From positions 106,597,529 to 106,661,528 of the forward strand of contig CM069432.1 in NCBI GenBank assembly GCA_035610365.1: a stretch of DNA of 64,000 bases, read 5' to 3'. Numbering within the stretch: the stretch's first letter is position 1; each line of letters starts with the position of its first letter. Source of the stretch: Aquatica leii. Its lineage: Eukaryota; Arthropoda; Insecta; Coleoptera; Lampyridae. Shown one piece after another: positions 1 to 12,089 of this stretch. Below the pieces are notes generated by a model. It worked only from the letters and a program-made list of their open reading frames with translations, was not told the DNA's origin and searched no databases. The position numbers and the translations under genes are program-made.

Positions 1-1340
1 CATTTTTAATAGATTGCTATTGTTAAAAAGATATTTTTAATAACTTCAAAAGTAATTTAAAATTAAAAATAAATTTAAAAAAAATTCTGTTATGTTGTAA
101 AATCACAAAAGTTTTAGTTATATTTCCAAACATTTCCACGCTAAATTTCTTTTTGTATTAATAAATTTAGACTTTTATGTTTGTGTTTTCGTTTAAATTG
201 ACTACGAATTTGCACGACTTTTGAAATGAAGGGATGAAGTAGGCATTCTAATTACTGCGCTTTTAACCTTATTTTTGATATGAATTGCAATTTAAACAAA
301 ATTGTTGTTATTAATATTTTTGGAACGATCATATGTATGTAATTAAACAAATGAAATTAAACATTTAACAAAACTTTAAGACAAAATTAAGATTAATTAT
401 TGATGTACCCAAGCTTGGATATGACCCTTATCTAACAGATTGACCAACATTTAATATATCACTTTAAAAGTTATTCTAGAAACCATGTATAGTAGCTGCA
501 ATATTAATTTGCAAAAGTTAAAAAAATATACAGACAAAAAACAGCCGAATTCTATGTGCAATTATATTCTTGGCTCCCAATGTCGCCCATGATACACAAG
601 ATCTTAATTCATGGTCCAATTGTAATAGAAAATACTATACTACTAATCGGCTAATTGTCAAAAGAAGCAGCCGGATAAACAATTTGCAATAATTCCGTAA
701 AAATTTTAACGTATTTTTTGTTATAAACATATTCTTAATAGATTGCTTTTGAGTTCGGATCTAGTGTTGACGAATATGGGAACCACGATAAGAAAAAAGA
801 CAAAATCATTTTTAAAAAAGGCTTTAGAAATGTTACTGGCGATGGAATCTTATGATAGTCTTAATTAAGTGGACTCCAATCATGAAGAAACAAATATTGC
901 ATTGTTAACAATGTGCCCAGTAACCTCTAAATAGAGCAAATTTTTTTTATGTCTTTGTATATAACCATATTAATTTACTAATTGATACGCTTAAATTAAC
1001 AGAAATATAATTTTGGCCGCCCAGATTCGCCAAATATCCTACTGTGTGACGGAGGGATAAATATGTTAACAAATGATATTCTAAAGTAATCTAAATATTC
1101 CCTTTTTTAATTTTACTGTAACGTAAATATTTCAAAAACTGATAATAATGTTAACAAAGATTTAGGTTTTACGTATACACTTATTAGATCATTAGATTGA
1201 TAATATTAAAATTGGGAAACTCTAAGCGAAATTCGCTTTGCTTTTTTTTAAATTTTGTTAATAAATTTAAAAGTAAAAAATCAAATAACCCAGTAAAATC
1301 AGCAAGACTAAAATAATTACAATTGATATTTTATTTCCAG
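1..1340. other. AT-rich non-coding stretch
   Basis: No reading frame with family resemblance and no clear repeat structure was seen. The stretch ends in a splice-acceptor-like run (pyrimidines then CAG at 1338-1340). Confidence 0.5.
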
Positions 1341-1342
1341 GC

Positions 1343-2003
1343 GATTTTAAGCAGGTTGAGTCACCATTAAAAAAAGTTTTAACAATAACAAAACTAGTTA
1401 ATGTACGATCTTATTTAACTTCAAAAAGAAATATTACTTATTTAGAACCAAACCAGGAAATTGACAAAATCATTAGTTTTGTCAACGATTTGTCACTGAA
1501 AAAAGCCGTTCAGATTCTTGAGAGCAGTACAAAGAGACATCGTTTCTGTAAAGATTATGAAATTACAAAATAAACTAAATCGACAAAAAAGAATTCGAAA
1601 ACAGTATTTCATATCTTCTTAAAAACAAGAAAGCATCATTTAAAACGTTTATTGGTATGCAATGCTTTTATTAAAAAAAAGCATCGTAAAAAACAACAGA
1701 AAAACAGTTAGCATTCGCTATCTTTGTATTATGAATCGCCTTATTCTTATAAATTTATGTTTCTCGATTTAGGTTTTGTTTTAGCCAAAATTTTCTACTA
1801 TCAAGTTTTGGTTGAGAATAGCTAATTTGAAAGCACGTAGAAACAACTGTCTTACAGAAAAACTGAAAAGAAGAGTAGACGGAATGGCAGATAAAAAACA
1901 GTGCGTTGTAACGTTTGATAAAACTACGCTAAGAACTTGTTTACATTACAATCGCTACTGGGATAAACCAAGCCAGATTCTAAACTCCATAGAAGTGACT
2001 TAA
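1343..2003 (+). pseudogene. Unidentified exon-like coding remnant
   Basis: After an acceptor-like sequence ending in AG at 1340, a frame stays open for 76 codons (1343-1570, stop at 1571) with lysine-rich, plausible protein composition but no start codon. A second frame of 63 codons (1812-2003) is basic, with the motif 'RRNNCLTEKLKRRV'. I do not recognise the family. The position just upstream of a Penelope-like tail (about 2470-2520) makes the N-terminal part of a Penelope-like element a possibility, but no reverse transcriptase or GIY-YIG motif is visible to support it. Confidence 0.3.
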
Positions 2004-2388
2004 AAAGAGATAGTCTCCGTATATAAAGAAGAAGTATCGTCACGGCCGGTTAGGCTTGACTCTGATTGGGTTACGGTTGAAAGAGGGCGTGTTTTCGATA
2101 AAGGACTAATGACCAGGAACCAAAGAGGGGATAGGTCGAAACCATGATCACAATTGAAGTTATTGGGGGGTTTGATGATTTCTATGCTCTCTCAAAATTT
2201 CCTGTTAAAAAAGAATGGAGGTTTGGCAATCACCGAAACGTTATCAAAATCTATCTTGTGATCTGTAGTAAAATGATGTTTAGCAACCGCAACCACAAGT
2301 TGATTACCTAACTCTGTAGTGGTTCTTCGTTAGATTTTCGTTTGCTTTTTCAAGTTTATCGTTTTCTGAGTTTAGAATCTGGCTTGGT
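1967..2388. repeat. 21-bp perfect inverted repeat, 380 bp apart
   Basis: Positions 1967-1987 and 2368-2388 are exact reverse complements over 21 bases (core AGCCAGATTCTAAACTC). The arms bracket the possible Penelope-like terminal region. Inverted pseudo-LTRs are a known Penelope-like feature, so the arms may be what remains of them. Confidence 0.7.
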
Positions 2389-2600
2389 TCACAAGTTGAT
2401 AACCTAAGTTTTGAGAAGTGTTTAGTTAGATTTTGGTTGCTTGTTCGAGTTCTTCGATTTCTCTTACGCCCTGATGAAGCCCCTTACGAAAGTGGGCGAA
2501 ACGTTGGCAACTTCGGTTACAACATTGACACGGTTCAAACTCGGAAGACGTTCTTATCTTAGCCGTGGAAGCCTTCGCTATTACAATATTTTTAGTTTCC
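2004..2600 (+). mobile_element. Probable Penelope-like 3' terminal region with internal direct repeat
   Basis: At about 2471-2520 the sequence reads CCTGATGAAG then, after a short spacer, GCGAAACGTTGGCAACTTC. This 'two-step tail plus AAACG' arrangement is common near the termini of Penelope-like elements. The preceding 175 bp contain two degenerate direct copies of a 97-bp unit, at 2290-2368 and 2387-2464, sharing CACAAGTTGATNACCTAA. No coding sequence here can be assigned. The call rests on motif resemblance only. Confidence 0.4.
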
Positions 2601-2633
2601 ACACACTTTAATGTATTAGGTTTTAATAACTAA

Positions 2634-4890
2634 TAGCGGGTTGCACAAAAGTCTGGTTAATTGGCGATTTACTAATCGTCGATTAAAGATAATGGTTGAT
2701 TAACATTCGATTGCGTTGCACAAAACAATTTCATCTATGATTAACGGTTCATTAGTTAATCGACGTTTAACTGCTAGTCAACTTGACAACCGCGCGTTTT
2801 AATGTCAGTTTATGAAACAAAAATGACTACCAAAAAGGAGGTTATTTACAAATATTTACTTAAATCAAGAAAGAAACGTTAATAAATATTGTAGTAAAGT
2901 GAGTATTACTATATTATTCACGTTTTCTTATAAATAGTTATATTATCATTATGGAAAATATTGCTTCTGTATCGATAGCTAAGTTTTATTTTATGTTTAC
3001 CGATAACAAATTTCTAATTCTATAAAATTTCTTGGTTAATTCCTTTTATCTTTTACTTTAGATAACAATATAAAGGAGTAACTGGCTAAAGGATTTATAG
3101 TTGAAAAGAAATGTTCGGTGTCAACAAGCATCACCAACGAATATAATGCATCGACTAAAATAGGCCTCCAAACAGCAAAATACCTGAAACTTTGTTTGTA
3201 TATATGAAACTGAAGATAAAACAGATCTGTGAAGCAGGACATGTAAGATAGGACTTAAAAGTTGTACTATGTATGATGAAAAAATCTGTTTCTCGTGGAG
3301 TTTTCAACCTCTTAATAACTGCCGATCAGGAGGTTTTGCTGGCGAACATTGCATACCAAAGTGAGCCACCTAGAAATTGCTTTGAATTGCTTTACAGCTT
3401 ACTATTTTGGTAAATTGGGAGATAATTACAATGAAATCTAATATTAATTTGTATCCTTAGTAAAAATGGGCAAATGAGAATCATTATATGTGGCTGAACT
3501 TCAACCTGTATTATCTCGTATTCTTGTCTTTCGCACACTCTTATTTACTGCAGAACCTTTGTCAACTCCTGACGAGTTATTTATAAGAAAAATTTCAAAA
3601 GCAAAAAATTATAATCTGTGAATTACTGAAAGAAGTAATACTATTTAATCAAGTTTTAAGAAAATATAAAGCACAGTATTAATTTTATAAATAAAAAATT
3701 ACAATAAATTATGTTGTTTTTATACATTTTGCATGTGAAGAACTGTTGCAATTAATGTTGTGCTAATTAAGAGTCTGCAACCATGTTGCAAAGCAAGGAA
3801 ATCTTTTCTGCAAAATTCCAAAGAACGTTGCTATGGTATTACTTGTCATAATATGTGCTATGCCTTATGCTACTTCACTGGCATTTGCTAAATGTAAGCA
3901 GATGAGGATTACATGGATTCACTATCATCTAATAGGTAACCGTTGCCATATCTTCCGAAGCAAAATTCAACCGGAAGGAGAGATTTATTGAAAATAATAC
4001 TGTTGTGTACTGATCCTGGCTAATAAACAATAAAATGCATTAATTTTAAGTCAGCATTGCAAATCGCTTGAACATTAATGTTAAAATATCCTTTTCTGTT
4101 GTGATACGATTCAGCATTTAGTCTATCGGGTGATTGTATATGCACGTGTGCAATCAACAGCTCCCACAACACATAAAAAACCAGAAATGCGAAAGAACCA
4201 TTATTTTATTTCCATGAACTTTTTGGTAGTTCTAGACATCTTTATATATTGTTGGGAGAGCCTGACCATTTCATTTATGATATGCTAATAGTTGTACTCT
4301 TGCATCAAACGATTAGTTTCGATAGCTTGTTGGTTCGATTCTATCTTTAGTTCCATGTACCAAGTTTATTATGGGGGCCTTATTTAATCGAAACCTCTTC
4401 TTGAAATCAATGTCGTCTAAAAATTCAAAAGGATTTTCTTTATCTTGTATAAACCTTATGCTGCAAAGCTGACTTCAAAGCAACTCGAGGAAGAAGACGA
4501 CAAATGGAACAACATAATTATTTTTGTTTAATAATTATTTTTTTAATAATTTTGTACTAAACGAAACTTGAATTAAACGCAGCTATAATTTATTACCTAG
4601 TTTTGACTGTAAATCATGAACTTTTTATTATTGAAAAACTTTAATTGTAGGTTAATCAGCCAAATATCTCCAATTAGATAATCTTTTGTTAACAAGAGTT
4701 TAATCGGAGATTAAAGTTTTGTGCAACGCAAAATATAGTTAATTGACCGTTAATCTCTGATTAACGTCGACTTCAATTAAATATTTAATTGACCGTTAAT
4801 GGCCCGTTAAACTACAATTAAAAGATAATCATACTTTAATCAAAGATTAAACTCCAATTGACGGTCAATTATCTTTTGTGCAACCCGCTA
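2634..4890 (-). mobile_element. PIF/Harbinger DNA transposon, both ends present
   Basis: The element is 2257 bp. It starts TAGCGGGTTGCACAAAAG and ends with the reverse complement (CTTTTGTGCAACCCGCTA), and is flanked by TAA at 2631-2633 and 4891-4893, the 3-bp TWA-type target duplication expected of PIF/Harbinger. The TIR core GTTGCACAAAA occurs twice at each end (2640 and 2715; complements at 4717 and 4874), and the terminal 150-240 bp are packed with GTTAATC/GATTAAC motifs on both sides, probably transposase-binding subterminal repeats. A decayed HARBI1-type transposase lies inside on the minus strand. Confidence 0.88.
3725..4600 (-). pseudogene. Harbinger (HARBI1-like) DDE transposase, decayed
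   Basis: Read on the minus strand, a HARBI1-type nuclease is recognisable in order. 'GAVDC' with the first catalytic Asp is at about 4164-4150. After a frameshift comes 'VHIQSPDRLNAESYHNRKGY'. Next is 'PGSVHNS' near 4018-4000, where the usual second Asp is Asn. Then 'FGRYGNGYLL' and, near 3840-3790, 'FGILQKRFPCFATWL'. Stops and at least two frameshifts interrupt it and the second catalytic Asp is lost, so it is non-functional. The family cuts at TIRs and normally works with a MYB- or MADF-like partner. I could not identify a partner in the remaining 2800-3700 part of the element. Confidence 0.8.
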
Positions 4891-4893
4891 TAA

Positions 4894-7227
4894 GTATATT
4901 TTGACTTGAGTTTTTTATTTTAATTGTTACAACCGCGACAAGAATTAGTCTTTTTGCACCTAAAAATGTATAGAAACAAATTATTGCATTTTTTTATAAC
5001 ACATCAGTAATTATAAAATAGTAGGAAATTCTTCAAAATACTAAAAATCAACATCGAAAAAAAATACCGTAAATAAACAGTCATTTTTATCTTGTAAGTA
5101 AGGCCTGTTTAAATAAAGCCAGCTGCTTAGAAACATAAGTACAGATTTAAATAATTTAATAACAGCAAATACAAAAAAACAATTAATGTAAAATTAGAAT
5201 AAAACACTTTAAATATAGTTATAAAATATCAAATTACGTCGGCATATACCAAGAATCTAAAACCAGAAAAACACAGATTATATTAACATCAATTACATTA
5301 TAAATTAAAAATTAAATTATATTTGTATAAACTCTCGGCAATTAGCATTTGTAAATTTACTTTTACTTTCTTTAACTTTATTTTGAAGTTTATGTAAGTG
5401 CAGAAAGTTTTAAACTTTATTATTTGACGAAGTACTAAATAGAATTTGAATTTTTTCAAAAATTTGAATAGATAAAATACATACACAAACTATTTAAATT
5501 CAATTCAATTGGAATTCAATGTGAATACTTACTTATTGACTATACTGCTTTACACTACTGGAAAACTGCAAATTTCGTCGTTCTGTTCTCTAAATCAATG
5601 TTTTTATGTTTATTAAAATTTTAATTTAATGTTTTAAAAATTGTTAAACGTTTTATTAATGTAGACAAACTGTCTACCAAATAACTGAACAAATTACTAA
5701 AATATATCTAGTTAAACATTCATTTTAAGTTTATTTTTATTTAAGTGTTTTTATACGCTTGTAATAATAATTGAGCGTCAAACACATTTAAAAGAATTTT
5801 AAAATGCCGTTAGAATGCTAGTTTAAACAAATACGTGTATCAAAGTATTTAGGATACATATATTTTGTTAGCTTTTTTTGAATTACAACGTTGTAACCGA
5901 GTAGACTATAATAATATTTTTAACTGTAACATATTAGAAAATTTCTTAGTGTTCTTTAATGACACTTTCTTTGTCTATACGTGTAACGTCAACTTTGTAT
6001 TTTTAGTACTGTCCTTGTAAAGTTCTCTTAAACTTTAATTACTTTTACGCGTCGGGTCTACGTATTCTATTGCAGTTTTATCTTGAAAATGTTATTTTTA
6101 ATACACCCAGAGTTTTCTTTATTATTTTTGTCGTGATATTTTAGTGAGTTAATAAGAAAAGAGAATTGCAGATAGATCTTTTATTTTTTTATGAATTATA
6201 ACGATCATAATGCTTGTAGAAACTGTAACCACTTAGTTATAATAACGTTGAATGAGTAATTTGTAAGTATATTCGGTTAGGTTATAAATATGGTATATTT
6301 TTTTGTTTTAGAGCTGCATTCAACTGTCGCAAAATAGTATATTAAACAACAAGTTTCATAAGTCAAACTTTATCGTACGCGAGCCGCTTCCGGCAAATGT
6401 TTTAATGGTCAATTGCGATAAAATGAACGAGTGTTTTATACTTTTTTTTTATATTTTGCGCCTTTAATTCAATTCTTAAATTAAAATTTATAATTATAAT
6501 ATATTCTAAATTTTTAAGAATTGCCTACACTGAAATTCAAAACTTCGAAAATTCGAATTTGTTTATTAGTACTTAAGCAATTGTTTTAAATTAATTATAA
6601 AAGACGGACAAAGAATTATCTTGTACTCCACAAAAATTTTGAGAAAGTGCGCAAAATACTATAAGTAATTCAATTCCTAATAAACCAAAACGTGGATATA
6701 ATACACAGTACATTTGAATTTGAAAAATGGTGCCTTGAAAAAAAGTAACTAGAATAACAGAAAATGCATTATTAATTTACTTCAAATTACAACGACATAA
6801 TTACAAATCATTAACTTGGTGGTCAATGTATTCAAATTGTAGACATATCAAAGTTTCATCAATTACACGCTTTACTGAAACAGTGTTATAGGTTGGTTAT
6901 GTGCTTAAAAAATAAAAAGTTTTAGAAGAAGGCAAGATTAATACATTCATAGGTAAAGCGGATAATGAATTATGGCTTAGATATGAAAATAAGTATAGTT
7001 ATAATTAATACAACAATGAGTATACTTCTTGTGTTACGATATTAAGTTTAGGTCATCCTAAGATGAATTACTAAATATGTCTACAGATAACATTGAATTC
7101 AAACCAGATTTACTTATTATATCACTTCCTGAAACAAAAGACACAATATTTTAGGAACGTTCGCAATCACTAATAGAAATTGAATTGAATTGATTAAGCA
7201 ATATGCCAAACTTAGACCTACCAAAAC
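4894..7227. other. AT-rich stretch, no gene recognised
   Basis: Only low-complexity frames are open here (for example 5298-5486, rich in Phe, Lys and Tyr, as expected of random AT-rich DNA). No splice pattern, TIR or tandem array was recognised. Confidence 0.5.
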
Positions 7228-7370
7228 AGTCAGTTTGTTTGGGTTCACGAACGACAATACGGCAAAGGCCAAGTTCTACTTCTTGTTTTGGCTCTCAAGA
7301 AGAGACTATGACCAAGCCTAAGTCTGGGTGTTTTACTACGACGCGTTCTAAGCCGAAAGTCGCTTATAAT
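7228..7370 (+). repeat. Penelope-like pseudo-LTR fragment, copy 1
   Basis: This 143-bp block starts CAGTCAGTTTGTTTGGGTTC and ends GTCGCTTATAAT. It matches closely the right terminal region of the Penelope-like element at 15994-18597 (positions about 18450-18590) and the minus-strand copies at 19780-20009 and 28866-29093. The apparent open frame across it is also open in other copies on either strand, so it is repeat composition and not a gene. Confidence 0.85.
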
Positions 7371-9988
7371 ATTAATCATGTAAGGTATTTTAAAATCTTG
7401 AAAAAAACATATTTTTGCATAAAAAAAAGTCACAAAGTAAGCAATATGTTTCAATGATAATTTTCTACTTCTTCTATAAACTATACTTATACTATTGAAA
7501 AGAGGAAATTATAAAATAGCTTAGGGAAAGATGTAAATATTATCCTTTCATTTGAGGGTTTGGTTTTTTAATTAAGTTAGGTAGTTTTCGAGTGGTCTTG
7601 TTCCTAATGAAAAATGTTAACGATTATCTTGCAATTTCATTAAGGTCAAAAGTTAAACACATAAAACGCATACTATAGTTAAAAAGTAGCTACCAACACA
7701 CAAAATTTTAATTTAGCACCAATAATAAATTCATCCACTATAACGCAGATGGCGCTGTAAACAGTCAATGACGCGCCTTGAATATTATATTTCAATAACA
7801 TATCTTTATTAGTAAAAACGAACTTTGATCCGTAAATACAAGATCTCGATTTATTTTGAGTTTACATTTTTAACTATTTACAATACGCGTATTTAGTAAA
7901 TCCGTCACAACTGAGTTAGGTCAAGATCTTGGTTGCAAGCAAAGCTAAATCTGAACGTCATTTTGAAAAAATTAATCACAATTTATTTCGAGTTTGCATT
8001 TTTAACAATTTTAATTTACGAATTGCTAATTGTGTATACTAGTATAAAAGTATAACAAACCGATTTTTATTTTTGTTAGAATTAAAAGAAAATATAGTGC
8101 ACGCCGTTTATAGAAAAAACATCGTTTATAGTAATCATAATTTCGGTTTATGTTATCAATTTTCTTCTCAGGTTTGTTTCTATACGTGAACAATAACCTA
8201 TTTCGTATAAATTTTTTAGCAACATTTTCACAATCTGCTTTTTTAGAGTAAAAAAATTTTATCATTGTATCCCACAAATAGTTGTTTTGAATATTTAGTT
8301 TTATTTTTGTAGTGTTATTTACTTATTCAAGTATTTTGACTAATCTATGTAAGGTTACATCATTCAAATATCTGTAAACACGTAATCTTTGAGAATTAAC
8401 TTGGAAAGCATGATCGTTCTTAGAATAACTTAAATTAACTACGTATTATGTGATAGCGTTATTTTGTACTTATTTTTAGTGGCTATAACTTCATTAATTT
8501 GATTAGATCGTCATATTTTTGAATTTACCAAAAATGTACTTACCTAAATTTTGCTTACATATCTTAGACTCTTTTAAAGTATTTCAGGCATGAATATTAG
8601 GTTATAATTTGACAAACACTTATTTTGATCGGAGAATTAAAAATGTAATAATATACATAAAGTTTTATTTAAAAAAAACACAAGTTTAATATTTTAAGGC
8701 TTTGCGACACCCTTATCACAAAATATTAATGGATAATTAATGAATATTTACTAAACATGTAACTTAAATTTCATCTTCTAATTTATTGGTACGTTTTTAA
8801 ATGTTGGAACGTTAATCAGTCTTTTCCAAAACATGGTAATCGAGAATTAATTTCATTGCAAGGCAAAGTTAAATACAGTACCTGATAGTATTTTTATAAT
8901 TTTGGTTAACGTTAATTAATTTTCTATCAATTTGCGTGAGCTTGGTTGAAACATTATTATCAGAAGAAACATGCAGTGTTACGATTGTAAAGAAAAACGT
9001 GTCGGGACAAAATTACGTTTTAAAATGTAGACGATAACAAAAGACACAACGTTTTCATTAATAAATAAAAAGTATTATCTACAATTCTACATGCATTCTT
9101 ATCAGTCTTACAACAGTACCATCTGTTGTTGTATAGTGGCAAGCTTATGTAAAAAAATTTCATTTTACTGTAGCAATCAAGCCACTTTACTGTATTTGAT
9201 TTCTTTCCTTGTCTTTAGGTACTTCCCACTTTACTAAATCTTGGCCATAAAGCATACAACTCTAACGAGTTCTTTAAAATACTTGTTAGAGTATCAAAAT
9301 AGAAAAAAAACTTTTTTGTCTTAAGAAATTAAGGCAGACATTAAATTTGTTTTGTTGAAAAAAATAATGAGCCATCTTTATTCTAATTGTTGCGTTTCTT
9401 AAAAACTGTAAACCTATATTTATAAAATGTTTGTATTATGTTTATTTTAGACTCAATAAAAAACTCACATAATTTGTGGTATTTTAGTAATTCAAGTAAT
9501 ATACATATTTATTAACCACTCATGTTTTTTAGAGGCCCCGTTTTGTGCACTCAAGTGTGCACTTTTGTATACCATCGTATTTTTCTTTGTTAAGTATTAA
9601 GTAACATCAATATTAACCAAATAAATTACTCGTGTCTATGACTACTTGGCGATTTGCCGTCGTCGCTTTGCCTTAAGCCATGTTGACGTCTATCGTTTTG
9701 TAGTCGGCGCTGTTTAAACGTCAACCGATTTGCTATAAAACGTACAAAAATCATACAATTTACTACATCAGAATTAATAAATTAACATTAATACAAAAAA
9801 TTATTAGTAACACCTTAGTTAAAAGGGGCGTTTATAAAGAGTTGCCAAAGAAACCTTGTTAAATAGTTTTTTTTTCAGCTAACTGTTTCTACTAAAATAT
9901 AAAAGTCGCTTGATTTCCTTAATAAATACTACAGTTACTATTTTACGTTTAATGTTTATTATTATTTAGAATTTATTACACTTTCAGG
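7371..9988. other. AT-rich stretch, no gene recognised
   Basis: There is no supported gene. A slightly GC-richer patch at about 9530-9750 includes AGTGTGCACTT and GTCGTCGCTTTG runs and was examined for a promoter or TE end, but nothing specific could be assigned. Confidence 0.45.
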
Positions 9989-11322
9989 CCTATTATGTAT
10001 CACAAACTTTATTTTAAAGGTGGCCGTTATGAGATAACATAAAGGTTTTCGGCAAACCGGTATTACGTATCGTTTTCACAAATCGTTATTTTAACATGAA
10101 CTTTAAAATAATGGTTTTCATAACCATTAAAGTTTAAAATATAACAAAAGCTTTGATAGGTGACGTTAAAATAGTGGTTAGAAGAAAAAATGGCTTACAA
10201 CAGATTAATTAATGTTTTTATTCTAAATCAATTAGAAAATGCGGATTGTAAGTATTTGTTTATGTATAATTTATTATAAAAATGTTTATACAATTACTTT
10301 TATTTTTATTGAAATAAACTTGTACAGGCGATAGTTGCTATCCATTACAACCGTGGCTGTTAACTCCGGTAGAAAATGCAAAAGTGAACTCTCCACATTA
10401 AAGCAAGAAACTGCATTGAAAGGTGCTTTGGTGTAATAAAAAGTAGATTTAGATGCATTTTAAAACATAGAACACTCAATTACAACCCTGTAAAAGCTGC
10501 AAAAATTGTTTATTCTTGTGTGATTTTGCACAACATGGGCAGTAGAAAGTAAGATACCACAAGAAATACTGCAAGAATTTGAAGAAGAAGCAATATAACA
10601 ATGAGATCGGATTGTAGAACATCAGAACAGAGATGTTATAGAAGGTAACTGTGCAGTGTGTTACAATGATCAATTATTTGTTTTTATTTACAGATGATAA
10701 CTAGTTAGCTGAAGAAAGGAGAATTCGCAAATTGTAATTCAAAGTTTTCGTTAATTTTATTGTAAGTTAGCTAGTAGATCTTTGTAAATATTTATTTTGA
10801 AATTATCAAGTTATTTTTTTCTTAATAAAAATATCCTAATAGATTATTTATATTTATTGATATGTTTAATTTATAAAATTACTTATTACAAAAAACAAAA
10901 AAACTAAAAATCATCTAAATTGCCAAATGTTTGTAAGTGCACTGCTTTTGATATTTGCGTCGTTCGCATTTTTAAACGAGCTGCACGCTTGGTTTTATTT
11001 TTGCTTTTTTGACATTTTTTGACGTTTCGTTGAAGTAAAACTAAAATCACGAAAAGTATAAACAACATAAATCATGTTTTTGTTTTGAAATATTGCTATC
11101 TTTTTCCGACAAACATGAGTTGCATAACATTTTTCTTGCTTTAAAACTGCTCAAAACTTACTATTCTGTTAAGCATTAAAAATAACGTTTACTTTCAAGC
11201 GTTGTTTTAAAGGTTGCTACGTAATACCATTTCAGTAATAGACGCTAGGAAATCAGTTATTTTGAAACTTTATTTTAACATAAAGGTTGACCCTTATTTT
11301 TAAAGGTTGTGATACATAATAG
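9989..11322 (+). mobile_element. Internally deleted Harbinger derivative
   Basis: The left end CCTATTATGTATCACAA is matched by the complement TTGTGATACATAATAG at 11307-11322. The similarity continues inwards imperfectly (AACCTTTA-type motifs and GGTATTACGTA repeated near both ends), giving long subterminal inverted repeats. A clean 3-bp target duplication is not visible. Inside, the C-terminal end of a HARBI1-like transposase directly follows a short 5' exon, so most of the catalytic domain is missing. Confidence 0.72.
10190..10560 (+). pseudogene. Truncated HARBI1-like transposase (start exon plus C-terminus)
   Basis: An ATG at 10190 opens a short exon ('MAYNRLINVFILNQLENAD') ending at a GTAAGT-type donor (10258). 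After an acceptor at 10326-10327 the next exon reads 'GDSCYPLQPWLLTPVENA' and then, after frameshifts, 'KSRFRCILKHRTLNYNP' and 'VKAAKIVYSCVILHNM', which is the typical HARBI1 C-terminus. The whole N-terminal helical part and the first catalytic Asp are absent, consistent with an internal deletion that kept both ends of the transposon. No function remains. Other members would have to supply transposase for any movement. Confidence 0.78.
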
Positions 11323-11347
11323 ACATATTTATTTACACTTTTTCAAC

Positions 11348-11520
11348 CGTTGATACACGCTTGCTAAATCCTTTGGGTGGGTCGCTACTTCTTCAAATAG
11401 TTTAAAAATTACATTATATGAGTTTCTTATAAGCGGAGTTTCAATTTTAGTACATCGAACAGATAAACAAATGTTCACTTCCAGATACAAACTTTTATTT
11501 TGAATAAAGCATATTACCCT
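11348..11520 (-). other. Unidentified 55-60 codon reading frame
   Basis: On the minus strand a frame without an ATG stays open from at least 11520 to a stop near 11346, ending 'SYNVIFKLFEEVATHPKDL' and 'ASVYQRLKKCK'. The composition is protein-like, with mixed charged and aliphatic residues and little low complexity, unlike neighbouring AT-rich frames. It abuts the right end of the deleted Harbinger. It may be the last exon of a host or TE gene. I do not recognise it. Confidence 0.3.
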
Positions 11521-11764
11521 CTTTTAGTTTTAGTTTGCAAATTTAAATATGATTTTTTTTTAATTCAAATTAGTCATGGTAACTAATTAATTGACCATTG
11601 ATTAATTAAATTAAATATTTCGTTTGGTTAATAAATCGGCCAATATAAAAAGTACTGTCATTTATATATGAATTTCTTATCAGCATATCTTACTTTTTTT
11701 AGTATTTATTTTAACAATCCAACAATAGTATATTGTAAAACAAGTGTTACAATGACGATGATTG

Positions 11765-11826
11765 TAACGCGAGTAAGATTGCTTAACGAGCCGCGTAGTG
11801 GTGAGTTAAGCAATGTACGAGCGTTA
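11765..11826. repeat. Imperfect palindrome (hairpin)
   Basis: Arms 11765-11787 (TAACGCGAGTAAGATTGCTT) and 11805-11826 (complementary, few mismatches) are separated by an 18-bp GC-rich loop. The flanking 11530-12060 is otherwise AT-rich with no gene seen. It could be a TE end or a regulatory palindrome. Confidence 0.6.
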
Positions 11827-12089
11827 TAAAAAGGAATGGTAACAAGAGTTTTTTATACTATTTTCTCTATTTCGCTTTGATTTATATTTATTTCTGATAG
11901 AAATTATAATATATGTATAGCACCAATTTTCGATGTATTTTGGTTGGTCACAATGGTCAGCTTCTGCCTACTTTCTAAACTCAAATTTGAAAACGCGATT
12001 GTTAATTAGTTAGTTAAAAATATATAAAAACTGTTTATTTTTAATATAAAAGTCTAATATTTAAATTTCAGTTTGTTTATTCTTTTGTT

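Noticed and set aside
4300..4325. tRNA B-box-like TTGGTTCGATTCT
   Set aside because: No matching A box or cloverleaf stems, and it lies inside the Harbinger transposase remnant.
5298..5486. 62-codon minus-strand frame
   Set aside because: Composition is Phe/Lys/Tyr/Ile-rich as expected from random AT-rich DNA. No motif or splice context.
8026..8277. 83-codon minus-strand frame
   Set aside because: Low-complexity Lys/Tyr/Phe content and no family resemblance.
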